Source: Arthrobacter frigidicola (GTDB lineage: Bacteria > Actinomycetota > Actinomycetes > Actinomycetales > Micrococcaceae). From it: a stretch of DNA of 64,000 nt. A program made the translations under genes and the position numbers. This document shows positions 63,964 to 64,000 of the stretch, piece after piece. Numbering within the stretch: position 1 is the stretch's first letter; each line of letters opens with the position of its first letter. The notes beneath the pieces are model-generated. The model saw only the letters and a list, made by a program, of their open reading frames with translations. It was not told where the DNA came from and ran no database searches. The stretch is from NCBI GenBank assembly GCA_003602285.1, contig QZVU01000003.1:62001-126000 (forward strand), in the 5' to 3' direction.

Positions 63964-64000
63964 ATGGCCCACGAATCCGAAGAACCCTCAAGCCCGGTCC
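63964..64000 (+). CDS. Start of an unidentified gene, cut by window edge
   Basis: ATG at 63964 preceded by GAAGGAG at good spacing. Only 12 codons are visible (MAHESEEPSSPV), a hydrophilic start seen in some amino-acid permeases, but too short to identify. Confidence 0.45.
   Translation, partial: MAHESEEPSSPV

Overview
The window is a high-GC actinobacterial chromosome segment. Gene order, protein sequences and start-codon habits fit the Micrococcaceae, and an Arthrobacter-like organism is the best guess; the genus is inferred from remembered protein similarity only. There is no rRNA, tRNA, CRISPR array, insertion sequence or prophage. Genes are packed tightly, with many 1-14 bp start/stop overlaps. 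Several genes have a TANNNT-type -10 hexamer only 6-8 nt before the start codon, which suggests leaderless mRNAs.

Region 1 (1-41 kb) is the conserved actinobacterial housekeeping backbone, mostly on the minus strand. In reverse order of transcription it holds pgsA (cut by the window edge), ftsK, ribonuclease J, dapA, dapB, an M16 peptidase, pnp, rpsO, ribF, truB, rbfA, infB, ylxR, nusA, rimP, proS, ispG, a site-2 protease and dxr. Four inserts interrupt it: a molybdenum-cofactor cluster (8.5-12.7 kb, moaE-mog-moaC-moeA facing away from moaA-moaD); a ferritin-like DUF4439 / VIT-transporter / kinase operon (28.2-31.1 kb); a SatD-like plus DUF3307-like membrane protein module with its own palindromic promoter (36.3-37.5 kb); and a few acyltransferase or membrane proteins of unknown role.

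Region 2 (41-51 kb) has a DUF222/HNH nuclease of the 13E12 type and a seven-gene operon: carboxyltransferase, biotin carboxylase/BCCP, acyl-CoA dehydrogenase, CoA-transferase A and B, MaoC hydratase, CitE-like lyase. A TetR regulator is divergent from it, with two similar operator palindromes between them. The set matches the mycobacterial leucine-degradation locus (accD1-accA1-fadE19-scoAB-Rv2499c-Rv2498c).

Region 3 (51-59 kb) is accessory and rich in short tandem repeats. It encodes a GNAT, an MFS exporter whose tail carries a stop inside a repeated segment, a RibD/DHFR-like reductase, a DUF2252 protein, a lipoprotein, DUF6098, a second GNAT, a small conserved protein and a GAF-ANTAR RNA-binding regulator.

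Region 4 (59.5-64 kb) is the branched-chain 2-oxoacid dehydrogenase operon (E1alpha-E1beta-E2) with a divergent Lrp/AsnC regulator, then the start of another gene. Regions 2 and 4 together encode leucine breakdown from 2-ketoisocaproate to acetyl-CoA and acetoacetyl-CoA, except the dihydrolipoamide dehydrogenase (E3).

The best candidate for an undescribed system is the SatD-like / DUF3307-like pair, whose first protein looks like a cyclase-type palm domain joined to a helix-turn-helix. That reading is an inference.
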